64,000 nucleotides of DNA, from positions 12,186,087-12,250,086 of the forward strand of contig JAMKCF010000015.1 of NCBI GenBank assembly GCA_023634235.1, given 5' to 3'. The notes beneath the pieces were generated by a model. That model had not been told where the DNA came from. It searched no databases and saw nothing but the letters and a program-made list of their open reading frames with translations. A program made the position numbers and the translations under genes. Source of the stretch: Pisaster brevispinus. Its lineage: Eukaryota > Echinodermata > Asteroidea > Forcipulatida > Asteriidae. Below, one piece after another: positions 48,720 through 58,849 of the stretch; positions within the stretch are counted from its first letter, which is position 1, and each line of letters opens with the position of its first letter.

Positions 48720-49416
48720 ACTCTGTAAATGAGAGACTTTAGTCAATGTTAGTACTTTTAAATATTTTGGGGTATGGATCGATGAAAATCGTAACTGGCA
48801 ACAACATTTTCAGAAAACTGCCTAACAATATATATTTAGTAGGTTAGCTCAGGTTAGGCGACGTTTTAGATAATAATTCTAGAAAACTCCCTTGTCATGC
48901 GTTGGTTTAACCCCACTTTGAGTAATGTAGCCCATCATGGATCCCTGGTTGTACTCAGAAGGTTAAAAATAGTCTTATCGGAAAACACAAACAGCTTGCT
49001 AGAATAGCACTCAGTTTTGACTGCACCACTTCTACTGTAAAAGTGTGTAAGCGACTTAACCCTCCGATAACAACTAGTTGGGATTACCATTTTTGTGTTC
49101 TCTTATGTTTACGGTTGTAAGCGGGATTGTTCCAGATAACTAAGCAAGTTACTCTTTCTAGTCAGGTACAGGGTTGCAATACACGGACTTCAAAAGGCAA
49201 AAATGAGTGTGTCTGCCTCAACCCAAAACGGAAGCTGGAAAAACTTCCTTCATTTGTTTTGTAGTAAAGGCACGGAACAACCTTAAACATAATGTGACAA
49301 TGGCTAGCACTATTCATACTTTTAAAATTGTGTACTGGAGAGGGGCGTGGGAGGGGCACGGGCTCCGCCCGGTCTGGTTAAAATGTACGGGGCGTTTTTA
49401 TCCTGATCGATTTTGA
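48720..49416 (+). pseudogene. Decayed non-LTR retrotransposon C-terminus
   Basis: Translation in shifting frames shows STFKYFGVWIDENRNWQQHF, the post-palm YLGV-like motif. It then shows GKHKQLARIALSFDCTTSTV and SWDYHFCVLL, the thumb/C-terminal region of CR1/Jockey-like reverse transcriptases. Stops and shifts interrupt it repeatedly. It is unrelated to the minus-strand element at 36-39.7 kb. Confidence 0.65.
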
Positions 49417-49436
49417 GTATTTTATTTTGTATTTCA

Positions 49437-49965
49437 TTTGTCATTTCACACAAATTATGGGTCAAACTGACCCATTTGGATCAGAAACAACGGAACTAGA
49501 TCCGAGTCAGTTTTGACTCAGACGTTTGTAGAGCGTACAATCACGGTATTGGTAGACCTTGTGTTGTTCGTGTCATGTAAATGTACATCATATTTTGGAG
49601 AAAAAAAAATTGCTTTAATTCGTTAAACAAGTTTGACATCAATCGAACCAATTTACAAAACTGTTTAAGGAATGCCAAAACGAGTTTGTATACATTTGTA
49701 TTATTATTATGTTGTTTTACGTTTCAATATTAATACACATATTACGTACAATAGTAAAGTTTTATGTTTATTAATTAAGTATGAAGCAAAGTAATTTAAA
49801 TGTTTTTCAAATGTGTACACTTTTCTAGTAATGGTAGTTCTTTGTTCGGCTGGTTGTGTTATCAGGGTTGTAAGTAACCGTCAAAAGTTTCAGGGTTTTG
49901 ATTTTTTATATATTTTTTGGTTATTTAGTTGTTTATATTTACAGAGTTACAAAGCATGGCAGTTA
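49437..49965. repeat. Right direct repeat flanking a LINE remnant
   Basis: It is collinear with 48,270-48,700 but somewhat longer. It ends close to the discoidin exon stop at 49,980, so the tandem duplication lies in that gene's 3' flank. Confidence 0.7.
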
Positions 49966-49979
49966 TGTTTTGTATAGTT

Positions 49980-50129
49980 TCAGTTGATGTGACACCCAAG
50001 CAACTCCAGCCGCAGATCAAATGGGATATCAAACTTTACAGGCTCAATACGCACTATGGTAGCCAAGATGCTCTGATTAAACATATTGGTGACTGGGGTC
50101 GCTTCATCATATTCGTCACCCTCGGACAC
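49980..50129 (-). CDS. Discoidin (F5/8 type C) terminal exon, second copy
   Basis: After the acceptor TTTACTTGCAG the exon reads VSEGDEYDEATPVTNMFNQS, continues ATIVRIEPVKF and LRLELLGCHIN, then stops. It is exactly 150 bp, as is the copy at 809-958, and has no disruption. IRIEP and LRLELLGC fit the domain consensus better than the left copy does. No upstream exon of this gene is recognised between 50,130 and the transposon at 51,422. The gene may have long introns, or the exon may be orphaned by rearrangement. Confidence 0.75.
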   Translation of the reverse strand: MSEGDEYDEATPVTNMFNQSILATIVRIEPVKFDIPFDLRLELLGCHIN

Positions 50130-50329
50130 CTGCAAGTAAAAAAATTGTAGTTTTTATAGGAATGTCACACGCACCAGTGTTACCTAAATGGACTTGTTAT
50201 GAAACAAAAACATGTAATTTGACATCACGGTATTTTAACTCTCCGTGACACCATAAAAAAAATCACACCATTTCGCCATGCCTTACTTGTTGAGTAACGG
50301 TTTGATTTTAGCGTGTAATACATTCCTGT

Positions 50330-50500
50330 GAAGAACCAAAACACTTTTAAATTACATAAATCATTAGATAGAGACCCTTTTGACTAAAGAAAATCAATTC
50401 AAGCAAAATTGTATTTTGTGATAAGCCCACATGTCTATTTCTGCTCAATCAACCATTTCTTTGAATAACACCCTTTGTTTACACAACTTAGCAAGGCTGA
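50330..50500. repeat. Inverted copy of ~3490-3650
   Basis: Its reverse complement shares AGAAATGGTTGATTGAGCAG and AGTCAAAAGGG with the left locus. It lies upstream of the discoidin exon here but downstream in the left locus, so the order differs. Confidence 0.65.
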
Positions 50501-50933
50501 GTAATTGCTGTACAATTCCTATGGGAATTCCTGGAGAGCAGGTCATTGTTGGATTGTGTTAGTGAAAAACAAACCCCGGATAGTGATAAGACATTTGGCA
50601 TGCTATTTGGCTAGGGTCAGTTGTGGAACTTGGAATTTTTTAGATTTGTTGAAAAAAAATGGCGGACTAATGACTTTTTAATTAAAAACTGTTACTCATT
50701 AAGTGAGCGATGGTGTCATTGAGTGTTAAAGAGGTTGTGTAGCGTTTTTAACATCTGTGTACAAATTGCAATATTAACTGAAAATAATTCGTTGTAGTTT
50801 CGATTACTTTAACGAAGTCTTAATCAGCATTTATGTTAAATATAGTTTAATGTGATGTGTTGAACTTCGTAAGTCAAAAAACAAAACCTGTATTCCAGAA
50901 AGTTTTCAATTATTATAAAAGCCATATTATACT

Positions 50934-51421
50934 AACTGTTGTACAGGTTTGCTTGGACTCACTCAGCATGGAATAATCAATATTTTGTTGTGAGCGCTGG
51001 GTGAAGTGTAGTTGTGTATTGAAGTAGAATTCAATCATTAGTATGCGATCAGTTCGAAATTGCTTTTGTAAGATTGTTTATCTTTAAAATTTGTTTTCCC
51101 AGACTTTAGGCAAGAAACACCTATTTTCTTGCGCATATTAAATTAGCCAAGTCTTGATAGTTTAACTTAGAGAAAAGACCCACAAATAGAGCAGGGACAA
51201 GACTTGTAATGATTATAGGTTGACCACCTGTTACAATAAGTTGTTGTGCAGGAATAAGGTGTTTGTTCAGTATGTTTATCCTTTGAAACAGAATTTGGAT
51301 GACAGTAGATTGAATTTAGTTATATGTTAGAATTGAGTTTGGAGTAATATTTCATTGGATTCTAACAGTAAAATGAGTGCATGGTCCTAAGATTAACAAG
51401 TACGGGTGCAACATAACTCCA
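50934..51421. repeat. Repeat R copy 2, left part (interrupted by the transposon)
   Basis: It matches 16,748-17,227. Its last bases, CATAACTCC then A, abut the transposon end. Bases 51,418-51,421 (TCCA) are repeated at 57,336-57,339 on the far side. Confidence 0.85.
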
Positions 51422-51433
51422 CACGGCTGTTTC
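51422..51433 (+). repeat. Left terminal inverted repeat
   Basis: CACGGCTGTTTC, identical to the reverse complement of 57,324-57,335. An adjacent A (51,421) and T (57,336) extend the match to 13 bases but may belong to the target duplication. Confidence 0.9.
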
Positions 51434-52080
51434 GCTCCCATAGACCGTGCGTAAAAAAGTATTAACAAACGCACGGTGGTGTTTGTTCACTCCAGTGACG
51501 CACGAACCAAAACCAAGATGGCGGCCCCCATAAACGTTAAAAACTATACGATCGGACGATCGTCTTTCACCATTTCTTTTTAAATACTCTGAAACTTTCA
51601 TCACCAGGAATACAGTGCTTTTTCTTAGTTATTTTATATTTGATAAGTTTCTGATGATTAAAATGTTTTAAATAAAAAAAACGGAAAATCTGACGTCTTT
51701 TGTGTAACTTTTTGTGTTATTTTATTTTAATCTCTCATTATCAAAACACTTTAGAAAAACGTCGAAATTAATTTCCTCTCCAATTATACAGATATACACA
51801 AACGTGAATACAAATATTTACAATCATGTTTTTATTAAAATTTAGGTTACAAAACTGGGCCAGAAAATTTTAGAGACTTATAGGCGTTTGTTTGGGGGAA
51901 CTTTGTACGCCGCCTTCTGAAATGAACGCACGGGCTGCGTGGTAGTTGTGTGTCAATCAATACGAGTGACGTCACAGAAAGCCCGCGGAATTGAAAAAAA
52001 GTTTTCTGTGTACAAACGAATAGGCATTGTTTGAGGTGCTTCACAGCAGCCATCTATGCATGTTTTATACACAGTGAATA

Positions 52081-55000
52081 ATGAGCAGCTATGATTTCCA
52101 TTTAAATATTCTTCATAAATTGTGCCGTTGTTGTGGAAAAAGGCTAACACACAAAGCTCAGGATACAAGGAAACTAGTAGAGGCTTCAAGCTGTAGAAAA
52201 GAAATTTCTCTGATTTTTGGAGTAAACACTTGGGAGGACAGTAGTGATACGCACCCAAGGTATATTTGTTTAAACTGTTCGAGAAAAGTTAGACATTTAC
52301 AGGCAGGGACTAGGGACTACACAACTCCAGATACACCAGCAGTAGACTGGACAACACATACAAGAAATAAACGATGTAAAATCTGCGATTTATACCACAC
52401 TAATTCTAAAACTGGACCACAACCTAAAAGTAGGACTAGTACCAAGCCGAAATCTGCCGTGGTAGAACTTCCTTTTAACATCTCTGCGAGCAACATATTT
52501 GAGCACCTATCCCAGACAACCCAAGACGTTCCGCTCGAAAGTTCTCCAAATTTAGAAGTATTTGGAAGGAAAGCTGACGAACATTCTGTCTTTATTTGCT
52601 CAATTTGTCAGTGTATTATTTCTAAACCCTCAGTGCAAACACCCTGTGAGCATTATTTTTGTGCAGTTTGTTTGTCCTCATATTTCAAATTTAATCGATC
52701 AACTCTACTCAAATGTCCATCTTGCATGTCACAAATTCAGTTCACTGATATTCGAGAAAGTCCACGAATTTTGAATGTACAGCTTCAAAACTTGGATGTA
52801 GCTTGTGGTCTCTGTGGGGTCATTGGTCGACTGCAAAGCCTAGCAACCCATTCGTGTAATGCATCACCGAAGTTGAATGACCCACAAAGTAAACACCGAT
52901 GTACTGTCGTAGAGAGTGACGCCCCAACTAGTCCCGAGGATAGTCTCGCTGAAGCTGCTGCAATCCTCCGCAAGAGTGCCCTGTCGCATCCCCATGGGCA
53001 GCCAATTCCCCTGGCAGTTGAGAAGGCAGCTGATCGCTGGACCTGGATCAAGCTAAACCAGAGAGGAAAGGTTGCCACGTTAGAAACAGGAGGCAGGGTG
53101 AATATTTACATCAACAAATCCTCAGTGTTTTATAAATTGGTGTCACTGTCAAGGAATTGTTTTAATGTCAATGAACAATGAATATGATAGACAATGAAAA
53201 TTAATATTTATTCCTTTTTACACAGCCTGCTCAAATACGCCAGGTTTCTAGCACGAAACAAGATGAGACGAACAGTTCATGTGAAAAGGAAACTTCCCCA
53301 ATGCCACCCAACAAGGCCTTAGCTATGATGAGGGATGCTCATTTGGCATGGGACCAAGTGCGGAAAATACGACGGTATGTACATAATTAGAATTAACTTT
53401 GAAAACAAACGGCAATATTTAATATATCATAAAAAGTTATTCAGTACATGTATTTCATCATGTCATACATTACCCCTTTTTCAGCTACATGCCGACTCCA
53501 ACAATTTCGTCCGAAAGAGCCATGCGACGTAGCCAGAAAGAACTTCTTAAGAATTATGTTGAGGGTGAAATGGTTGCTCTGCAATTTCCCAGCTCCAAAG
53601 CAGATGCAATTGCTGGTTATATACTTCAAGATGCACCCTTTGTGAGAGTAAATGATGTTTGCGCCATGATCTTCGACTATCTTGACCGGCTGGACCTGTA
53701 AGTAATATTTAAATAAATAAAAACATAATAATTAAATAGATGCTGTTACAAGACATACATGTAGTACCAAATAACCGTTACTATTATCTATAATTACTGA
53801 CTTTTTCTTCAATTTAAACAGGACAAACTCACTCACGTGGCATAACGGCGTAATCCCTGAAAATGAAATATGGGTGAAGTTCGGCGGGGACAAGGGTGGA
53901 TCATCATTCAAAATGGCCTTCCAAATCATCAATGTAGTTCACCCCAACAGCTTAAAGAACACAGTCACGTGTGCATGCTTTTGTGGAGATGACAGCTTCT
54001 ACAACCTGATGAAAACCCTTCCTCGTGTAATCGACCAAATCAGTGATCTTGCCAAGCTGGAATGGAGGTAGTTATAATAATTTGGTAATAATAGTTATAA
54101 AAACAGGATTCATTCAACCGGAGTGACCTTTATAATTAGTATTTAACAAAACTTTGTTTGATTTATCTATTTCCAGAGGGCGTAAATTTCGTCTTTTCAG
54201 CTTTGGCGATTATGCATTCCTCACGAAGCTGTATGGAGTATGCAGCTCTAATGGTACGTATACTGTGCCCATGACATGTAAACGCTATAGCACAAAGATT
54301 ATTAAATTTTCAACCATGCAAAATATCATACAATTCCATTCATACTACCTTTTCTTTTTATTATATTTGTCTCTTTAGCCCGATATTGCTGCATTTACTG
54401 CAGAATAAGCAAGACCGATATGCAGCGACCACTATGTGAGCGACAAGCTTCATTTAGAAGGTCACTGCAGTCAATCAGGGAGCAGCATCAGCTCTTTGTT
54501 GAAGATGGGCAGAGGAGAAGCAGGGCCAAGGATGTGTCGTTTAGCATAGTGAGCTCCCCTATGCTCCCTGTTGAACTTGATTATGTAAGTTATACTTGTA
54601 GTTTCAATGTAAAATCATTTTACAAAATGTGTTTAAGAAATATTTTTGTTTAATTACTTGCAAAAAAACACTTACCCTTTTTTCAAACAACTTGATATAG
54701 GTGATCGTCCCCACACTTCACATATCCCTTGGAGTATTTAAAAGGTTGTATGATCTCTTCGAGCAAGCGTGCCATGAGCTAGATGTAGCCATCCTGAAAG
54801 AGAGAGCCATTGCCAGAGATATAGATGACAACTTTAAGGATGATTTAACGACCGACTTTGACAAGAAAGTTGACAACGAGCAGTGCAGGAAGAGAACAAT
54901 CAAAAGAGATCTTCAAGAAAAGCGAGCCCAACTTGAAGACCTCGAAGAGGACATTCCCCTTCCCCTTCTACACAACCATCATGGAGTCAACATATTGAGG

Positions 55001-56020
55001 GCAGACATTGCTGAAATGGTTTGTAAATCTATACTTTTCTGTCATTGTGATTTAACTTGTGAGCCAATGAATAAATAAATTATTTTTTATTTTTTTTCTT
55101 TTAGGAAAACAACCAGGGGATGACTGAACTGGAGTTTGGTACAGGGCCAATTGCCAGTAGTTTGGACGGTGTGCTGAAAAAACATAAAGTGAACAGACAG
55201 GCTTACCATGGGAAGTCTTTCGTGGGAAACCACGTTAACAAGTGTTGTCAGGTATTACCATAACCCTCTCAGTGAAATAATTGCAAATACGTTTAATCAA
55301 ATTTGATTAAACTTCCATTTTTAAGCGATTTCATAAATTTCAATGAACTTGGTACCTTTTAGCTTCAACCTTATGTACTGCTATCATGTCCTTCACAGAT
55401 ACTCGTTATAGATGCCCTCACGTCTCAACCCCGACTGATGACCGACCAACTCCCACTCGATGATTTGACTCTTGTAGCATCTGCCACAATAAGAAGGACT
55501 TCGGCAGAGATAGGTCACAGATTCCATGAAGCGTTTTCTTGTTTCGCAGATGTGCACAAAGCCATAAACCACTGCAACCCTATCACGCAATCAGACATGG
55601 AACGAACAGGTAAGAATCAACAGGCTTATTTAAATAATTAAAAATGAAATAAAAAAAACACTTAAATAAATAGATCACTTTGCATTATTTTAACATAATT
55701 ACAAATGCACACAATTTTCATCTTTTTCATTAGACGTGTGCATAAAACAGTTCCTACGTGTTTATCGGCGATGCTTCCCCAATGCAAGCATTACGCCTAA
55801 GCTTCATATGTTAGAGGAGCATACCATGGAACAGCTGCGGCGATTCAAGGTTGGTCTGGGGCTCCTGAATGAACAAGGCGGTGAGCTTTTGCACACCGAA
55901 TTCAATAGAGCTGGACGAGCAGTGCACGGCATGAAGGATGAGCTTCAGAAGCTAATGAGTATCATGCGACGACATCTGACGACCACCTTTCCAGAAGTGC
56001 ATGCAGAAATGCAGAAATAG
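52081..56020 (+). CDS. RAG1-N-like RING transposase, ten exons, 956 residues
   Basis: Exons by splice sites: 52,081-53,097; 53,226-53,374; 53,485-53,697; 53,822-54,067; 54,177-54,253; 54,379-54,584; 54,701-55,018; 55,105-55,251; 55,399-55,609; 55,734-56,020. Phases agree throughout and no stop intervenes. The N-terminal part has C15/C18 (LCRCCGK), C63/C66 after THP, W90/H93 and C99/C102 (CKIC). A complete C3HC4 RING follows (C173, C176, C189, H191, C194, C197, C212, C215), then C242/C245/H257/C259. This is the layout of the RAG1 non-core region, a ubiquitin ligase and zinc dimerisation domain in vertebrates. The C-terminal part is a DDE-type transposase: D483 (FGGDKGG), D553 (SFGDY), a CCIYC zinc pair, PTLHISLG at 640-647, and E908/E912 (NEQGGE). 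It likely acts in the nucleus on the element's own TIRs. The start ATG follows AGTGAATA; an earlier exon cannot be excluded. Confidence 0.9.
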
Positions 56021-56346
56021 AAATATATAAATTAGTATGCCCGAAGCAAATGATTAATTGAAATTGAATGTAGCATCATTAACAAGGCAAACACTATATA
56101 TGCCCCTTCGCATAAAAATGAAAACATAAGATAATTTGTTACAACTAAAAAATCATCTACAGTGTTAACAACATGTATTGTTTTATGGCGACATGACATG
56201 ATGTAGGCCTATGTAACAAATGCGTGTTAAATTAAATTTAGAAAACTTCAAAAATTCAATGTAGGCTGTTTGTATTTTGTACATATGTAAATAAATACCA
56301 GTGTTGTTTTTAAATTATCTAAAATGATTCATGTTCTAATTCTGCA

Positions 56347-56352
56347 AATAAA
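56347..56352 (+). promoter_or_regulatory. Probable polyadenylation signal of the transposase gene
   Basis: AATAAA lies ~330 bases after the stop codon, in an AT-rich 3' region. A second AATAAA-like site (GTAAATAAATACC) precedes it near 56,290. Confidence 0.5.
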
Positions 56353-56399
56353 ATCTGTTGAATTTTTTCTAAATTAAAATAAAATTTGACCACCTTCAC

Positions 56400-57300
56400 C
56401 AATGCAATGTGTCTTCCTTTTCTTTATTACCTCTATACAGTTGGAATATCTAGGTCCCTACTTTTTTATTTTATAAAATTATTTAATTAATTAAATTAAG
56501 AAAACTTGATATTCATACTTTAATTAAGTTTAATTTATTTAAAATTAATTAATTTTAAAATAAATCCAAATTGTATAGATTAAATCGATGTTGGTTGAAG
56601 GTCAATATAAAATATAGGCAAGATCATGATAAGAAAGATCAGAGCAGAGCATTGTCTGGGCTCATGAAGCATTTATAAACCCATAAACCATAACAATTGC
56701 ATAACCTACCCCATGCATGCCATGTATAATATACATGTAAACAACACGTACATTGCACGTGTACATACCCGATAAGCTACGTCCTCGTGTACCGCATCAT
56801 GCTGTGTACACACACAACGTGCGTTCTGTACGTGTTGCTATTATATTGATTCACGAAACTAAAAATATGACCATTTTCAATCATCCGTAATCATTGGTAT
56901 TTATGTTGGCCCTTTCTTACCTTTGGGATAAAACGACTCTTGAAAACGTTATCCAACCATATGTAGACATCATTTTTTCACAGAATTGTCGAACAATGTT
57001 GAAAATCGGCATTAAATTTGCAGAAAATCGCGAGTTATGGCTTTTACGCACAACGCGGTCACATGTACCTGAACGCCCACCCAGTTCTATAAGTAAACAA
57101 AGGTCACCATCTTTAAAAACTGTTTATTCATGTTTATTCATGTTTATTCATAAGATTTTCTTCAGAAATTATGCAAATTTTAATAGCTGTCCAATCAAAA
57201 CCCCACAAACAAAAAGGGGTCAAACGCCCATTCATGAATAGCCGCAAAGCCATCATGACGTCACGAATAGGGTTTTAGGCGTTGGCACAATCTGACCAAC
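56400..57300. other. 3' non-coding part of the transposon
   Basis: It is AT-rich, then slightly GC-richer toward the right TIR. An open frame at 56,894-57,241 shows no kelch or PHD pattern and no conserved motif, so I do not call it a gene. Confidence 0.5.
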
Positions 57301-57323
57301 AGAGGGCGTACTTTTTTAGCTGT

Positions 57324-57335
57324 GAAACAGCCGTG
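57324..57335 (-). repeat. Right terminal inverted repeat
   Basis: GAAACAGCCGTG, the exact mirror of the left end, followed by TCCACCC and then repeat R sequence. Confidence 0.9.
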
Positions 57336-57339
57336 TCCA

Positions 57340-57772
57340 CCCTTCCCATTTCTGAAAAGAAATCAAACAAACAAATTAGCTAAATCTCTTACCATTTTTC
57401 TTTGTCTGTACTTCACTTAGTCCACAGGTACTGCGACAGTTCTCAATGTACTCAAAACTTTGTAGATGTAATTCCTGTAAACCAAACAAACAATCACCAG
57501 TCAAAACAGGCTGACAAACCAAAAATAGGAAATACTTTTTGAGACTCCTTTTCATCTGGTTGAGTTTTGAAGGGTGATCTGCAAGAGGCCTCTCTGAACA
57601 GTTAGCTCATGACAAGGCCAGTCTATTCCTTAAATCCAAAGACTGTCAACGAAATTGAGAAAAACAAATTACTGTATAGTCTCACTAAGGGGGCTCAATA
57701 GAGGGCAGTATTTATCATTTCATCTCAGAGCTGTGTATTGAGAGTTGTGACGTGGAGGGACCAGTTTTACCT
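57340..57772. repeat. Repeat R copy 2, right part
   Basis: It resumes CTTCCCATTTCTGAAAAGAA and follows 17,226-17,655 to GGAGGGACCAGTTTT. Its right end carries a variant of the 28-bp motif (57,726-57,751). Confidence 0.85.
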
Positions 57773-57912
57773 TCATTCATGTGGTTGTTGGATAGCATTT
57801 TTTCCCAAATGCAGCACAACTCAATCGGCAGACTAGTCTGGCAACATGTATTCTCCCATGCGTTTTTTCTTATCACAAAATGGCTTCTAATCAGAAGTTG
57901 TTGCAATTTTCT

Positions 57913-58165
57913 CATTATAAAAGTCTCAATAGGTGACAGTATTTATCAGTTAGTCTCATTACAAAAGTCTCAATAGGTGGCAGTATTTATCAGTTAGTCT
58001 CATTACATAAGGATCAATAGGTGGCAGTATTTCTCCATTAGTCTCAACACGAAAGGCTCAATAGTTGGCAGTATTTATCAGTTAGTCTCGAGACAAAAGG
58101 CTCAATGGGGGCAGTATTTATCAGTTAGTCTCAATACAAAAGGCTCAATAGAGGGCAGTATTTAC
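57913..58165. repeat. 44-bp minisatellite abutting a POLR3A exon
   Basis: Units start at 57,913, 57,957, 58,001, 58,045, 58,089 and 58,132. Each has CTCAATAGGTGGCAGTATTT and ATCAGTTAGTCT. The last unit runs into the exon at 58,166, where TTTACCTTGACTAGTCT replaces TTTATCAGTTAGTCT. The array therefore appears derived from that exon-intron junction. Confidence 0.85.
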
Positions 58166-58728
58166 CTTGACTAGTCTTCTCTGCATGTAACCAGTCTCGA
58201 CAGTTTTTACGGCAGTATCCACCAGACCTTAATCAAAACACCAATACAAATCATAAGTTTATCTCCAAAAGTCCACTTAGTAAAACTTCACAGTAGTGCT
58301 TACCAGAAGCAACAATGCAATGCTTACATAAGCAGATAATTCCATGTTTAATACTTGGTTTAGCACAGAAATTTCACTTGAGTGCAAAATTTGCTTCTTA
58401 CCAAAACTTGCACCGGCATTTAATGCCAACATTGACGCACAACTTGTACATCAGGAGCCATTTATCTTATTCCACCATGTTTGTCAGGTACCCTATGTTC
58501 AACAGCAAAATTATTACTGATGCTCAGTCAACTAAAAGGGTTCAGACTATTTAGCTCTTCCTGGCTCCGGATTTATTCATCCAGGTGTATTAACGTGGAC
58601 CTTGGGTTCAAGTTAAAGTTAGGGACAAGGTGAAGGGTCAGAAAAGAAGCTTGGGATTCATAACACCATTTCAATTCATTATTTTTTCTCCAAAAGTCAA
58701 CTTCTCTCTTCCATTTTAGCTTCGAGCA

Positions 58729-58849
58729 AAAACAAGGAAGATAGTGGTAGCACTTAAAGACAAACTAGCTACCTAAAAAACATGAGCTTTTGTAGCAACT
58801 ACTTCGTCGGATGCACTAAATAAAAGGGGACCACTATCTTCCTTGTTTT
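58729..58849. repeat. Inverted repeat with perfect 20-bp arms
   Basis: AAAACAAGGAAGATAGTGGT at 58,729-58,748 is mirrored exactly at 58,830-58,849. The loop contains, on the minus strand, GACGAAGTAGTTGCTAC and AAAGCTCATG, which resembles retroelement 3'-end signatures. It lies in an intron-sized gap of the RPC1 copy. Confidence 0.75.

Larger units (their letters stand above)
51422..57335 (+). mobile_element. RAG1-N-like DNA transposon (N-RAG-TP type), 5,914 bp, apparently intact
   Basis: The ends are a perfect 12-bp inverted repeat: CACGGCTGTTTC at 51,422-51,433 and its mirror at 57,324-57,335. TCCA flanks both sides, a possible 4-bp target duplication. The paralogous uninterrupted site at 17,227/17,228 confirms the boundaries to within a few bases. 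Inside is one ten-exon gene (52,081-56,020) transcribed left to right, with ~660 bp upstream and ~1.3 kb downstream. A TAAAAAAGTA motif follows each TIR at unequal distance. No second gene (for example a RAG2-like kelch protein) is recognised. N-RAG-TP was first described in the mollusc Aplysia as a transposon whose protein carries a RAG1 N-terminus; assignment here rests on protein layout. Confidence 0.9.

Noticed and set aside
56894..57241. Possible second gene (RAG2-like) in the transposon
   Set aside because: The frame shows no kelch repeats or PHD cysteines and has low-complexity, AT-driven composition.
57913..58165. CRISPR-like array
   Set aside because: Units are contiguous 44-bp tandem repeats without unique spacers, in a eukaryotic genome.
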